From NCBI GenBank assembly GCA_016713245.1, contig JADJPM010000005.1:124001-188000 (forward strand): a stretch of 64,000 nucleotides of DNA, in the 5' to 3' direction. A program made the position numbers and the translations under genes. The DNA comes from Verrucomicrobiaceae bacterium. Its GTDB lineage: Bacteria > Verrucomicrobiota > Verrucomicrobiia > Verrucomicrobiales > Verrucomicrobiaceae. The notes beneath the pieces were generated by a model, which was not told where the DNA came from, did no database searches, and worked only from the letters and a program-made list of their open reading frames with translations. Below are positions 32,958 through 42,500 of the stretch, in pieces; position 1 is the stretch's first letter, and every line of letters starts with the position of its first letter.

Positions 32958-34334
32958 TCAATGCACGATCTCCACCTCGTCACCGACGCCGGTGAGGGAG
33001 AAGAAAAGCTTCGCCTGATCATACGGCAGGCGGATGCAGCCGTGTGACGCGGGGCGGCCCGTGACGTAGCCGCTGTGGAGGCCGATGGCGCTGCAGTTCA
33101 AGCGCATGAACCACGGCATGGCGCAGTGATACAGCGTGGAGGTGTGCGAGCGGTGCTTATCGGTGATCACGTAGCGTCCAGCAGGCGTGCGGTAGCCTTC
33201 ACGACCGGTGGAGACGGAGGTGCTGGCGATGACTTTGCCGTTTTTGGTGACCCAAGCACGCTGGCTGGAGAGATCGACGGTGACCAGCGTGTCGGGCTCC
33301 GCATCGGGATCGCGGCCGAGGAGCACGCGCATGAGGAAGAGGTAGCCCTGCGTGGCAGCGAAATTGATGGGGTAACGATGGTAACGGGAGGTGGACATGC
33401 CGGGCTTGGCGCCCGCCTTCATGAGGGCCACGGCTCCTTCGACATCGCCACGAGCGGAGCAGCAAATGAGCGGGGTGACGCCACGATCACTCTCCATGGC
33501 ATTGCGCAGGTCCTTGATGGTGCAGCGGTCGATCAATTCTTTGGCGATGGGGCTTTTGAAGCGGGTGTTGGGATCGACACCGAGGCTGGTGAGAGCAGCA
33601 AGCACGGGCGTGTTTCGGCGCAGAGAAGCAACGAGGATGGGGGCCTGATTTTCGCGACCGGGTTCATTCAAATCAACGCCGCACATGGCGAGCACTTCGA
33701 CCATGTCCGCCTGACTGCTGCGCACGGCGGCGCAAAGCGGAGTGTCACCAAACTGAGTCCTTTCGGAGGGATCAAACCCCATCGCCACGAGGTGAGCGAC
33801 ATACTCCGCATCGCGAAGCAGCACAGCCTGGAAGATGGTGGGCAGTGCATCAGTGCGAGGCCAGAGGGTGGACCAGAATTCGCTGATCGGATCGAGGATG
33901 GGACGCCACTTTTTTGGCTCGTAGGGAATGCTGGAGGCTTTCGCAAAGGCTGGCTTCACGGCGACGACGGCTAGCGTGGGCTTGTCTTCAGCGGTTTTCG
34001 CTGTGTCTGGAGCTTTCGGCGTGGTTGCCGATGGCATCACGGGCGGTGGCACACCTTGCAGCTTCTTGATCGAGGCGATCTCGACGGGCTGAGTGGGCTT
34101 GATGGAAGCCACCGGAGGAAAATTTGCCTCGACGGATTTCGCGGGTCGCAGTTCAGCACCGGTCGTATGGACGGGCTTTTTGGCGACCGGAGCGACATCG
34201 GCGGTTGGATGATTAACTGGGGAGCTAAACAGTTCATTCTGCTTGAGCATGCCAATCAATGCGACACAGACGCCAGCGCCAACTAAGGGCGGCAGGCAGA
34301 AAGCGGATAGGGTCTGGAACCAGTGGGCTTTCAT
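32958..34334 (-). CDS. L,D-transpeptidase with ankyrin-type repeats
   Basis: A 458-residue exported enzyme. A membrane anchor/signal is at about 8-30 (LSAFCLPPLVGAGVCVALIGM), then a linker, an ankyrin-type repeat block (about 165-340, for example GDTPLCAAVRSSQADMVEVLAMCGVDLN and GVTPLICCSARGDVEGAVALM read at 33400-33760), and a YkuD domain (about 350-458) with GLHSGYVTGRPASHGCIRLP, containing His420 and the catalytic Cys433. YkuD enzymes crosslink peptidoglycan 3-3 or anchor proteins. The ankyrin repeats may bind a protein at the wall. The gene has no obvious partner; the gap 34335-34488 holds only its promoter region. Confidence 0.88.
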   Translation of the reverse strand: MKAHWFQTLSAFCLPPLVGAGVCVALIGMLKQNELFSSPVNHPTADVAPVAKKPVHTTGAELRPAKSVEANFPPVASIKPTQPVEIASIKKLQGVPPPVMPSATTPKAPDTAKTAEDKPTLAVVAVKPAFAKASSIPYEPKKWRPILDPISEFWSTLWPRTDALPTIFQAVLLRDAEYVAHLVAMGFDPSERTQFGDTPLCAAVRSSQADMVEVLAMCGVDLNEPGRENQAPILVASLRRNTPVLAALTSLGVDPNTRFKSPIAKELIDRCTIKDLRNAMESDRGVTPLICCSARGDVEGAVALMKAGAKPGMSTSRYHRYPINFAATQGYLFLMRVLLGRDPDAEPDTLVTVDLSSQRAWVTKNGKVIASTSVSTGREGYRTPAGRYVITDKHRSHTSTLYHCAMPWFMRLNCSAIGLHSGYVTGRPASHGCIRLPYDQAKLFFSLTGVGDEVEIVH

Positions 34335-34488
34335 GTTTGCGACTCGGAGCGGCGGTTCATATCGTGTTTGAGTGAGCTGTCGAGGCGTCTCTGTAATCGT
34401 GATGAAAAATTTACCTTAGGACTGCCCATATTATGTTGGGGAGAGTAGGAATTTATGGAAATCACAAAAGTGTGCGGGAACGTACTGC

Positions 34489-35511
34489 ATGTCTGATGCC
34501 AACTGCTCACCTTTCCATCCTTCGCAGCTCTCGCGGCGACTGGCCGTTTGGCTGGTCATGATGAGCTGGGTGTTTCTACCAAAGGCGCATGCCGTGCTGT
34601 TTTACGATACGGGCAGCGCCGCGCACAACATCGCAGCCCCCACAGGGACCTATGAAAATGCTGGCTGGCAGTATCAGGGCTACTACGGCGCGTATCTGGG
34701 GACCATGATCGCACCGCAATACTTCCTCACGGCGCAGCACATGGGCACGCAGGGGAGTTCCTTCGTCAGCGCGGGGCTTTTCAATGGCGGCGTGGATGTA
34801 ACCTACACGATTGATACCTCGGCGAACGGCGGCGCAGGCTACTGGGACATCGCGGGGACGGATCTGCGCATCCTCAAGATCAACGAATACTTCCCCACCT
34901 ACGCCACGCTCTACACCGGCAGCTCAGAGCAAGGTCTCGACATGGTGACGATGGGCCGCGGCGGCGTGCGTGGCGCGGATGTGATGGTCTCCGGCACGCT
35001 GCATGGGTGGAAACACAATGTAGGAGACGGCGTGGCCCGCTGGGGCAGCAACATCGTGAGCGATGTGACGCCCCTCCCCGGCCTCGGTGACATGCTGGTG
35101 GCTGAATTCGATACCAGCGGCCCTGGGCACACGGCGGAGGAGTCCACCCTCTCCGAGGGCGATTCCGGCGGCGGTGTCTTTGTGAACGACGGTGGCATCT
35201 GGAAGCTCGCGGGCATCAACTACAGCGTGGATGGTCTGTTCGACACCAACAACACGACCGGCGACGGCACGCAGTTCAACGCGGCGCTCTTTGATCGCGG
35301 CGGTTTGTATCAAGGCAGCGATGGCCAAGGCTGGACGCTGATCCCGAATGTGGGCCCGGACAATCCATCGAGCCTCTATGCCTCGCGCATCTCGACGAAC
35401 GCCGCCGCCATCCAGGCCATCGCGGTGGTGCCGGAACCGCATTCAGTGCTTTTGATCGCTCTCGCAGGCATGCTCACGATGAAGCGCCGGCAGCGGCGTG
35501 ATCCACGCTAA
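34489..35511 (+). CDS. PEP-CTERM-anchored trypsin-like serine protease
   Basis: A 340-residue exported S1-type protease. A hydrophobic signal (about 18-35) is followed by TAQHMG (His84), GTDLRILKI (Asp125) and EGDSGGGVF (Ser226), giving the complete catalytic triad in the right order. The C-terminus reads VVPEPHSVLLIALAGMLTM then basic residues, a PEP-CTERM signal for exosortase processing. Few PEP-CTERM proteases are characterised; this one could trim surface polymers or proteins. It stands alone in front of the cytochrome gene (54-base gap). Confidence 0.85.
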   Translation: MSDANCSPFHPSQLSRRLAVWLVMMSWVFLPKAHAVLFYDTGSAAHNIAAPTGTYENAGWQYQGYYGAYLGTMIAPQYFLTAQHMGTQGSSFVSAGLFNGGVDVTYTIDTSANGGAGYWDIAGTDLRILKINEYFPTYATLYTGSSEQGLDMVTMGRGGVRGADVMVSGTLHGWKHNVGDGVARWGSNIVSDVTPLPGLGDMLVAEFDTSGPGHTAEESTLSEGDSGGGVFVNDGGIWKLAGINYSVDGLFDTNNTTGDGTQFNAALFDRGGLYQGSDGQGWTLIPNVGPDNPSSLYASRISTNAAAIQAIAVVPEPHSVLLIALAGMLTMKRRQRRDPR

Positions 35512-35565
35512 GGCGCGGATCGTTGACAGACGAGGACCGTTGGCCGTGTTCTCTGCTGCCCTGCC

Positions 35566-38370
35566 ATGAAGTTGCCCGCCTGCCTTGCTTTCCTTGCCCT
35601 CGTCACCTCGCTCGCTGCCCAGAAGCCAGCCGAATCGCCATGGGGAGACTTTGTGGAGAAGGATTTTCCGTTCTTCAGCAGCGTGCTGGACTGTCGCGAT
35701 GTCGGTGAAGGCTTTCCGAAGGATAATCTCACGCCCCGCGGCCTCATCCTGAACCTCGGGCACCATCTCTGGGCCTGCTTTGACACCGATCTGCTCCGCA
35801 TCGCCTGCATCTGGGAAGGCGAACCCGGCAAACCACCCGTCACACCCGCCGCGCTCGCCCCCGGCTCTTATCACATCGCCGGTCAGAAAACCAAGGACGG
35901 TCAGGAGGACCTGCCGAAGCCGATTGGCAAAGTGTGGCTGGCGAATGGGATCTATCCGGGATGGCAGGTGGGTGATCGCCCGACCTATGTCGATGAACGT
36001 GACCCCGCGCCGAGTGCCGACGAGGTGGGGAGAGGGGGGATTATTGAAAGCAGGGTTCTATCCTTGGAATTCAAAGACCAGTGGATTGAGACAATGCTTG
36101 AAGTGGAGGGCATAAAGATCACTCAGCGAGTCTTGTATCGTTCGGGGCCAATCTTCGAATATGATGTGGGTCCACATCGCGAACCCATGGTAATGACCAT
36201 TGGGCACCCAGGGGAAGTCACCGAGACAAAAACCAACCTGAAAGATAATCAGTTTGAAGCCATGCTTTTGGGCAAGGGGGATGTTCCTGAACGCGCCTTG
36301 CTTTTGGATTTATCTGACCTTGGATCAGATACAATCACGCTTAGGCGAGACGAAAATGGAGTCCTTTTTGCGCACATTCCGCCGTCTCAAAAAGGCCAGA
36401 CATTTCAAATCACCTCGGCCGGAAACATGAAGGTCATTGATGACAAAGACGTGGCTGAAATGCCAAAGACTTTTTGGCCCCAAACCCTCACCACCAAAGC
36501 CACGCTCTCGCAAAAGCCCGACGCCTACGTCATCGACGACATCCCGATGCCGGTGCCGAATCCTTGGAAGCGGAATGTGCGGCTGGCGGACCTCGCGTTT
36601 TTGAATGATCAGGGCGATGCGGCGGGCGTGACGTTTGATGGCGATGTGTGGCTGATCTCCGGTTTGAAGGGGGATTTGGAGGCGGTGACGTGGAAACGCT
36701 TCGCGAGCGGGTTGCATGAACCGATGAGCATTGTCGCGCGTCCGCGCGAACGTCCAACTTCGAACGTCGAACGTTCAACTTCCAAGGCGCAAGCGTCCGC
36801 AAAAGGGCGTTCGATGTTGAACGTTGAAAGTTCGATGTTGAACGTTGATCTCCTCGTTTTCGACCGCAATGGCATCTGGAAGCTCGTCGATTCGAACGGA
36901 GACAAGGAATGCGACCGCTATGAGATGTTCTGCAATCTCTTCGCGCAGACGGCGGAGACGCGGGAGTTTCCGAATTCGATGAAGTTGGGGCCGAAGGGCG
37001 AGCTTTACATCTCAAAGGGCGGCCAGGAGGGCACGACGCGGGGGAAGCACAATGGCACGGTGATCAAAGTGGCGGCGGAGGGGAAGTCGTTTGAGGTGAT
37101 CGGGTATGGATTGCGCCAGCCGTTCATCGGCGTGAATGCGCAGACGGGTCTTGTGACGGCGAGCGATCAGCAGGGGCATTATGTGCCGTCCACACCGCTG
37201 CATCTCATCCGCGATCATCAGTTCTACGGCCATCTGCCGACCATCGCGGAGAAAGAGAAGTATCCGGAGACCATCGCTGAGCCGCTGACGTGGCTGCCGC
37301 ATCCGGTGAACCCAAGCGGGGTGACGCAGACGTGGTTGCTCGGCTCGAAGATGGGGCCGGTGGATGGGGACTTGATCCACATCGGCTACAACCGGCCGGA
37401 GTTGTTCCGGGTCGTAGGACGAGTTTTCAACTCGTTCCCTGAGAACGGGTTGAAAACCCGTTCTACAACGGCGGTGGTGAGTTTCTCGCGCGAGTTCGAT
37501 TTCCCGACGCTGAACGCGATCGTGAATCCGGCGGACGGGCAGCTTTATGTGACCGGTTTCCAAGTGTGGGGCACGGTGGTGAAGCGGTTGAGCGGTCTGG
37601 CTCGCGTGCGCTGGACCGGGAAGCCGCGCGTGTTGCTGCAAGAGGTCACGCCAACGGACAAAGGCGTCGTTTTGCGCTTCAACGCGAAGCTGGATGCGAA
37701 GCTGGCGACGAACCCCGAGAGCTACAGCGCGGAGCGTTGGAACTACAAACGCACGCCGGAGTATGGCAGCCCGCATTTGAAGCTGGATGGCAGCAACGGT
37801 CAGGAATGGCTGAACGCGAGCAGCGCCTACCTCAGCACCGATGGCCAAAGTGTGCTGGTGGCGTTTCCGGACATGAAAGCGGTCCATCAGATGCGCGTGG
37901 GCTGGGGCCTGCAAAGCGCGGACGGGCTCAAGGCGGCAAACACAGCTTATTTCACGCCGTGGGAACTCGCGAGCTTCGATGCGGCAAAACTGGGCTTTGA
38001 ACCCGGTTTGAAGGTTGATCTCACGCCCAGAAAATCCGCCGTGGCCGCGGCGGTGAAGCCGACGGTGGAGGAAGGCGAGCGCTTGTATCAGATGTTTGGC
38101 TGCATGGCCTGCCACAGCACGGATGGCACGCTCGTGGGCAAGGTAGGACCGAGCTGGAAAGGTCTGTTCGGCACCGAGCGTGACATCGCAAAAGGCATGA
38201 AGGGCAAGGTGAAGGCCGATGAAGCCTACCTGCGTGAGTCGATCCTCAATCCGAGTGCGAAAGTGGTGAAGGGCTTCGAGAAGTTCGACACGGGCATGCC
38301 GATCTACGCAGGCATTTTGAATGACTCGCAGATCGAGAGCCTGATCCTCTACATCAAAAGCCTGAAGTGA
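35566..38370 (+). CDS. Large exported c-type cytochrome of the verrucomicrobial heme-binding family
   Basis: A 934-residue exported protein: signal 1-19, an N-terminal DUF6797-like domain (about 20-130), a long beta-propeller-like middle that resembles PQQ-type dehydrogenase modules (PFIGVNAQTGLVTASDQQGH), and a C-terminal cytochrome c with CMACH (846-850) and a Met ligand candidate in TGMPIYAG. Two palindromic sequences are inserted in frame (36746-36849 and 37414-37465) and an AT-rich patch occurs at about 36020-36480. The protein would act in the periplasm or on the outer membrane in electron transfer from sugar-like substrates; substrate unknown. Confidence 0.85.
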   Translation: MKLPACLAFLALVTSLAAQKPAESPWGDFVEKDFPFFSSVLDCRDVGEGFPKDNLTPRGLILNLGHHLWACFDTDLLRIACIWEGEPGKPPVTPAALAPGSYHIAGQKTKDGQEDLPKPIGKVWLANGIYPGWQVGDRPTYVDERDPAPSADEVGRGGIIESRVLSLEFKDQWIETMLEVEGIKITQRVLYRSGPIFEYDVGPHREPMVMTIGHPGEVTETKTNLKDNQFEAMLLGKGDVPERALLLDLSDLGSDTITLRRDENGVLFAHIPPSQKGQTFQITSAGNMKVIDDKDVAEMPKTFWPQTLTTKATLSQKPDAYVIDDIPMPVPNPWKRNVRLADLAFLNDQGDAAGVTFDGDVWLISGLKGDLEAVTWKRFASGLHEPMSIVARPRERPTSNVERSTSKAQASAKGRSMLNVESSMLNVDLLVFDRNGIWKLVDSNGDKECDRYEMFCNLFAQTAETREFPNSMKLGPKGELYISKGGQEGTTRGKHNGTVIKVAAEGKSFEVIGYGLRQPFIGVNAQTGLVTASDQQGHYVPSTPLHLIRDHQFYGHLPTIAEKEKYPETIAEPLTWLPHPVNPSGVTQTWLLGSKMGPVDGDLIHIGYNRPELFRVVGRVFNSFPENGLKTRSTTAVVSFSREFDFPTLNAIVNPADGQLYVTGFQVWGTVVKRLSGLARVRWTGKPRVLLQEVTPTDKGVVLRFNAKLDAKLATNPESYSAERWNYKRTPEYGSPHLKLDGSNGQEWLNASSAYLSTDGQSVLVAFPDMKAVHQMRVGWGLQSADGLKAANTAYFTPWELASFDAAKLGFEPGLKVDLTPRKSAVAAAVKPTVEEGERLYQMFGCMACHSTDGTLVGKVGPSWKGLFGTERDIAKGMKGKVKADEAYLRESILNPSAKVVKGFEKFDTGMPIYAGILNDSQIESLILYIKSLK
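36746..36849. repeat. Palindromic repeat inserted in frame (first kind)
   Basis: Arms of about 40 bases flank GGCGCAAGCGTCC: the left holds AACGTCGAACGTTCAACTTC, the right GTTGAACGTTGAAAGTTCGA, and they are inverse complements with a few gaps. The translated stretch (TSNVERSTSK, SMLNVESSMLNV) is low-complexity and interrupts an otherwise normal protein. The total preserves the frame. Confidence 0.75.
37414..37465. repeat. Palindromic repeat inserted in frame (second kind)
   Basis: Arms GTAGGACGAGTTTTCAACTC and GAACGGGTTGAAAACCCG are inverse complements at about 21 of 24 positions with a CCCT loop, a near-perfect hairpin. It translates as GRVFNSFPENGLKTRSTTAV in frame. Confidence 0.75.
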
Positions 38371-38383
38371 GGATGTTTCGTCC

Positions 38384-38559
38384 CGTAGGCCGGATGTGTT
38401 TGGCGGAAAAGACTCGCGATAAATCTTCCGCATGCATCGCCAAACTATCCGGCGCTTGGGCGGTTGGCGTGTCGTGCGCCCTTTCCAGCGCCGGATAGTT
38501 CGGCGAAGGTAGTCATGATGTTTGCCATGCGTTTTTCGCCGAACACATCCGGCCTACAA
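38384..38559. repeat. Nested 176-base palindrome between convergent genes
   Basis: Outer arms CGTAGGCCGGATGTGTTTGG (38384) and CCGAACACATCCGGCCTAC (to 38557) pair, and inner arms CGCCAAACTATCCGGCGCT (38439) and AGCGCCGGATAGTTCGGCG (38488) pair in turn. The sequence could fold into a long double-nested hairpin. It has no coding potential and lies between the cytochrome gene and the convergent esterase. It may be a MITE-like element that also works as a bidirectional terminator. Confidence 0.75.
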
Positions 38560-38569
38560 TCCAGTAGGC

Positions 38570-39364
38570 TCACTTCACGACCGCCGCTTGCTCTTTGAAG
38601 AAGCGGGCGATGAGAGCCGGTGCCTCATCAGGAAACTTATGCGTGCCGGGATGAACGTAAGCGATGAAGGGCGTGCCAGTAGCGGAAGGGTAGATCGTGC
38701 AATGTTTCGCCCACGGCGTGCCTTCGGCGGCACAACCGTTCGCCTTCTTCACGAGGTCGATCATGACCTGCTGCCATTCAAACTTCACCAACGGATCGGC
38801 GGTGCCTCCGATGTGCATGGCGGGTTTGGGCTTCAAATTACCCTGCGAGGCTCTCGCAGCCGCAGCCGAAGGTGCCATGGCAGTGAAGACCTCCGGCCGC
38901 GTCATCCAAAGCAGGTAGGTGAAGCCACCACCATTCGAGTGACCGGTGGAAAAGATGCGCTTCGCATCCACCTGATGCTCCGCTTTGAGCTTGGCGAGGA
39001 TGGCATCGAAGAATTTCAGGTCGCGATCTCCCATCGCGCCGGGTCCGCTCTGCCAGCCGGGCTTTTTGCCCTCGGGATCGGTGAGGCGGCCGGGCGTGTT
39101 CAGGCCCTGTGGATAGACGGAGATGGCCTCCGGCCAGTGCTTGTGCATGGCGAAGGATTTGGCGGCATTACGTGAGTTTCCGCCGTGACCGTGGAAGCAA
39201 AACACGACAGGCGTGGGCTTCTCCTTCGAGCTCTTCGGCGCGTAAATGATGGTCTGACGCTTCCCCCCATCGACCTCAAGCGTGACCTCTAAAAAGCCCT
39301 CCGGCATCTGGGCATGTAACGAGATGGCCAGAGAGGCAAAAAGAGCGGCGAGGAAGGTTTTCAT
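38570..39364 (-). CDS. Exported alpha/beta-hydrolase, PHB-depolymerase/LpqC-like
   Basis: A 264-residue esterase with a signal peptide (MKTFLAALFASLAISLHAQ). The oxyanion region is FCFHGHGGNSR (56-66), the nucleophile elbow is GHSNGGG with Ser143, the Asp candidate lies in HIGGTADPLVKF and the final His in HPGTHKFPDE. The LpqC/PHB depolymerase family hydrolyses short polyesters or feruloyl/acetyl esters. The ATG at 39364 is the only strong start. It shares the convergent palindrome at its 3' side with the cytochrome gene. Confidence 0.87.
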   Translation of the reverse strand: MKTFLAALFASLAISLHAQMPEGFLEVTLEVDGGKRQTIIYAPKSSKEKPTPVVFCFHGHGGNSRNAAKSFAMHKHWPEAISVYPQGLNTPGRLTDPEGKKPGWQSGPGAMGDRDLKFFDAILAKLKAEHQVDAKRIFSTGHSNGGGFTYLLWMTRPEVFTAMAPSAAAARASQGNLKPKPAMHIGGTADPLVKFEWQQVMIDLVKKANGCAAEGTPWAKHCTIYPSATGTPFIAYVHPGTHKFPDEAPALIARFFKEQAAVVK

Positions 39365-39522
39365 GCATCTGCTGAAACTCCCGGAGCGGGCTTATGGTTG
39401 CACGGAGAAGCTCAAAAGCCCTCCTCTCGGCTTCTGGGGAATGAGCGCTCGAAAAGATAGAAAAACGATTTTTTAGCCACACCTTGTAACCGCCCGCCGA
39501 TTTTGACCATGAAAGGGCAGCC

Positions 39523-42500
39523 ATGAATCTTTTTCGCACAATTTTCTTTCTCACGCTTGTCGGGTCGGTGACCGCACAGGTGACGACGACGGGTTTTGAC
39601 AATGCGGCACGCACGGAGGCGCCGGGGACGTTGTTGTCGCATCCGGTGACGAATGGGTCGGAGCCGATTGGGCGGACGACGTCGATCAATTATCTGAATG
39701 GGTGGATCATCGTCGGGGCGGAGGCACCGGGATCGCGTGAGGGGTCGGATTTGTCGCTGCGGGTGTATGACATCAGTGATCCGGCGAATCCGGTGCGACG
39801 GCTGCCGTCGGACTTTGGGCTGAGTTATCCAAATAACCTGTGGATCCAGGACAACTACGGCTGGAATGCGCACGGCACGGCGCAATACGGGAATCTGCTG
39901 CTGCCCGCGCCGATTCGCGTGAATGGCTTTGGCGGTTTGGTGGAGCTCGGCGGCACGAATGGCATTCCGAACCTCGGAAACCTGCCGCTGTGGTATAATC
40001 GCTCGTCACAGGCCGGGCCGTGGGAGGCGACGCTGCTGTGGTATGGCACGCCGGACTCGGACATCGAAATCTCGCGGCTCTCCGTGGTGAACAATTTTGT
40101 GAATCGTCGCGTGCTGGCCACTTTCGATCATGTGGGCCAATACGGCGGCGGTGACTGGCATCCGATGTTCTTTGGTGATCTGCTCATCATGGCACGCAGC
40201 GGCCCGGCGGGGAATGACGGCATCGTGGTGTATCGCCTGAGTTACAACAACATGGACGACGGCGACGCGAACAACGACAGCATCACGCCGCAGCCGGTGG
40301 GATCGCTGCAGGGCGGTTTTCAAGGCTACTGGCCGAATCTTTTCAGCGATGGCACGGGGCTGTATGTGATCGGCAGCACCACGAATATCCTCATCGGCGC
40401 GGACATCACCTCCGCGACGATGCCGGGTGCGAATGTGAATCTGCAAACGGTGGCGAGCCTGACGGTGCCGGGCTTCAGCAATGCCTCGTATCCCGCGTAT
40501 CAGGACAATTTTGGATTCATCCACAATCGCAAGGTGGACATGACCCGCTTCCTCGCGGGCGATGCGAATCCTATCGTGCTCACGCTGAATGAAACGAACC
40601 CGCCGCGGCAGCCGGGCGCTCCGGCGCTGCCACAGGGAGCCATCACGGGCGTGAACACCTCGCAGATGTCGCTGCCGCTGGGGAATCTGTGGCTCACGGG
40701 CGGCTATCCGATCCCGGGCACGAATCAGGGCCTCGGCGTGTGGGTGCATCAGCAGGCGCCGGACACCACGCCGCCACGGGTGAGCTATCACATCCCGCAA
40801 AATGGCCGCACGAACTACCCGCGCCATGCGCCGCTGAGCTTCCTCGTGCACGAGCATCCCCACAGCGGCGGACCGCGAAACGGCATCGACTTCACCGTGC
40901 GTGCGGTGGGTGAAAATGACGTGCTGGGCGCTTTTGTGCCTGGTTTCCTCATTCACGACTTTTCGGGGAACATGACCTTCACGCCGGATGTGCCGCTGGC
41001 GGCCGACACGACGTATCAGGTCGATTTTTTGAGCAATCCGGCGCTGCAGATTGGTTTTCGCGATGCGGCGGGCAATTACATCGAGCCCTACCATTTTCGT
41101 TTCTCGACCGGTGGCGGCCTGAATGCCCCCACGCCGCCGGTTTTCACCAGTTTGACGGCCAGCAGCTATCAACCGGCTCCGAATCAAGAGATCACCGTCA
41201 CCGCTGCTGCGACGGGCACGGGCTCACTCGACTATCGTTTCAATTTTGACGGCACTTGGGGCGCTTGGAGCACTTCCACGAGCGCCATTCACACTTACAC
41301 CACCGCTGGGCGTCCGCGTGTGCTGGCGCAGGTGCGTGATGCGGCGGGAAACATCGTCAACAACTCCCTGCGCCTGCTCGTCATCACCCCGCCAGCGGGA
41401 CCGATGCCCACGCAAAGCAGCACGCTGGCCATCGGCGAGGATGCGGGCACGAGGCGTGTGTGGAGCGTGAATCCGGATGCGAACACCGTCACCGTCATCC
41501 ATGCGGCCACGGGTGCCAAAGAAGGCGAATACGCCGTCGGCGTGAATCCGCGCAGCATCGCCCGCGATGTGAACGGCCGCTACTGGGTCACCTGCTTTGC
41601 CAGCGATGAAATCCGCATCCTCAATGCCGATGGCAGTCCGCATCAAACGCTGGCGCTGGAGTATGGCGACGGGCCTTTCGGCATCGCGCCCTCGCCGGAT
41701 GGGACGCTGATGTATGTCACGCTCTCCAGCGCCGGACGCCTGCATCGCTACTCCGTGGCCGCGCCGGGAGCGCCCACGCACACGGCGGTGAATCTCATCA
41801 CGCCACGCGCCATCGCCATCAGCGGTGATGGCTCGCGGGTGCTGGTGACGCGCTTCATTTCGGCGGACATGCACGCGGAGGTGCTGGAGTTCACGGCCAC
41901 ACTCGGCAGCACACGCACGTTCAATCTGACCTCCGCCAACACCTTCGATGGCGGCGACCGTGCCGCAGGCGTGCCGAATTACCTCGCAGGCATCGCCATC
42001 TCGCCGGACGGCACGCGGGCAGCCATCGTTTCCAAGCAGGACAACACGCAGCGCGGCACCTTCTTCGGCGTGGGCAATCTCACGCACGAGACCACCTCGC
42101 GTGCCGTCATCTCCTTCCTCGATCTGACCGGCAATTTCGAGATCCCGCACTCCCGACGCGATTTTGACAACAGCGACAGCCCCAGCGCCGTCATTTACAC
42201 GCCGCTGGGCGATACCATTCTCGTCACGCATCAGGGAAACAATCGCATCGTCGGCATGGATGCCTTCAATCTCGCGCCGCTGGCGGAGCTGATCATCCAG
42301 GGCTCTACCATCACGCAGCCCGCCGTCATCACGCTCGAAGTCGGCACCGGACTCGCTCCGCAGGGTCTTTTGATGGATGGAACGTCGGGCCGTCTCTTCG
42401 CGCAGAACTTCATGGGCCGCAGCGTGACCGTTTTGAATGCCGCGCCGCTTTTGACGCAGAATCAAACCTCGCTGCCGCTCATCGCGACGACGAGCACCGT

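Noticed and set aside
31538..33022. Longer radical SAM protein starting at 33022
   Set aside because: The extra 89 residues overlap the L,D-transpeptidase 3' end, are Arg/Ser-rich and absent from normal radical SAM proteins; ATG 32755 gives a natural start.
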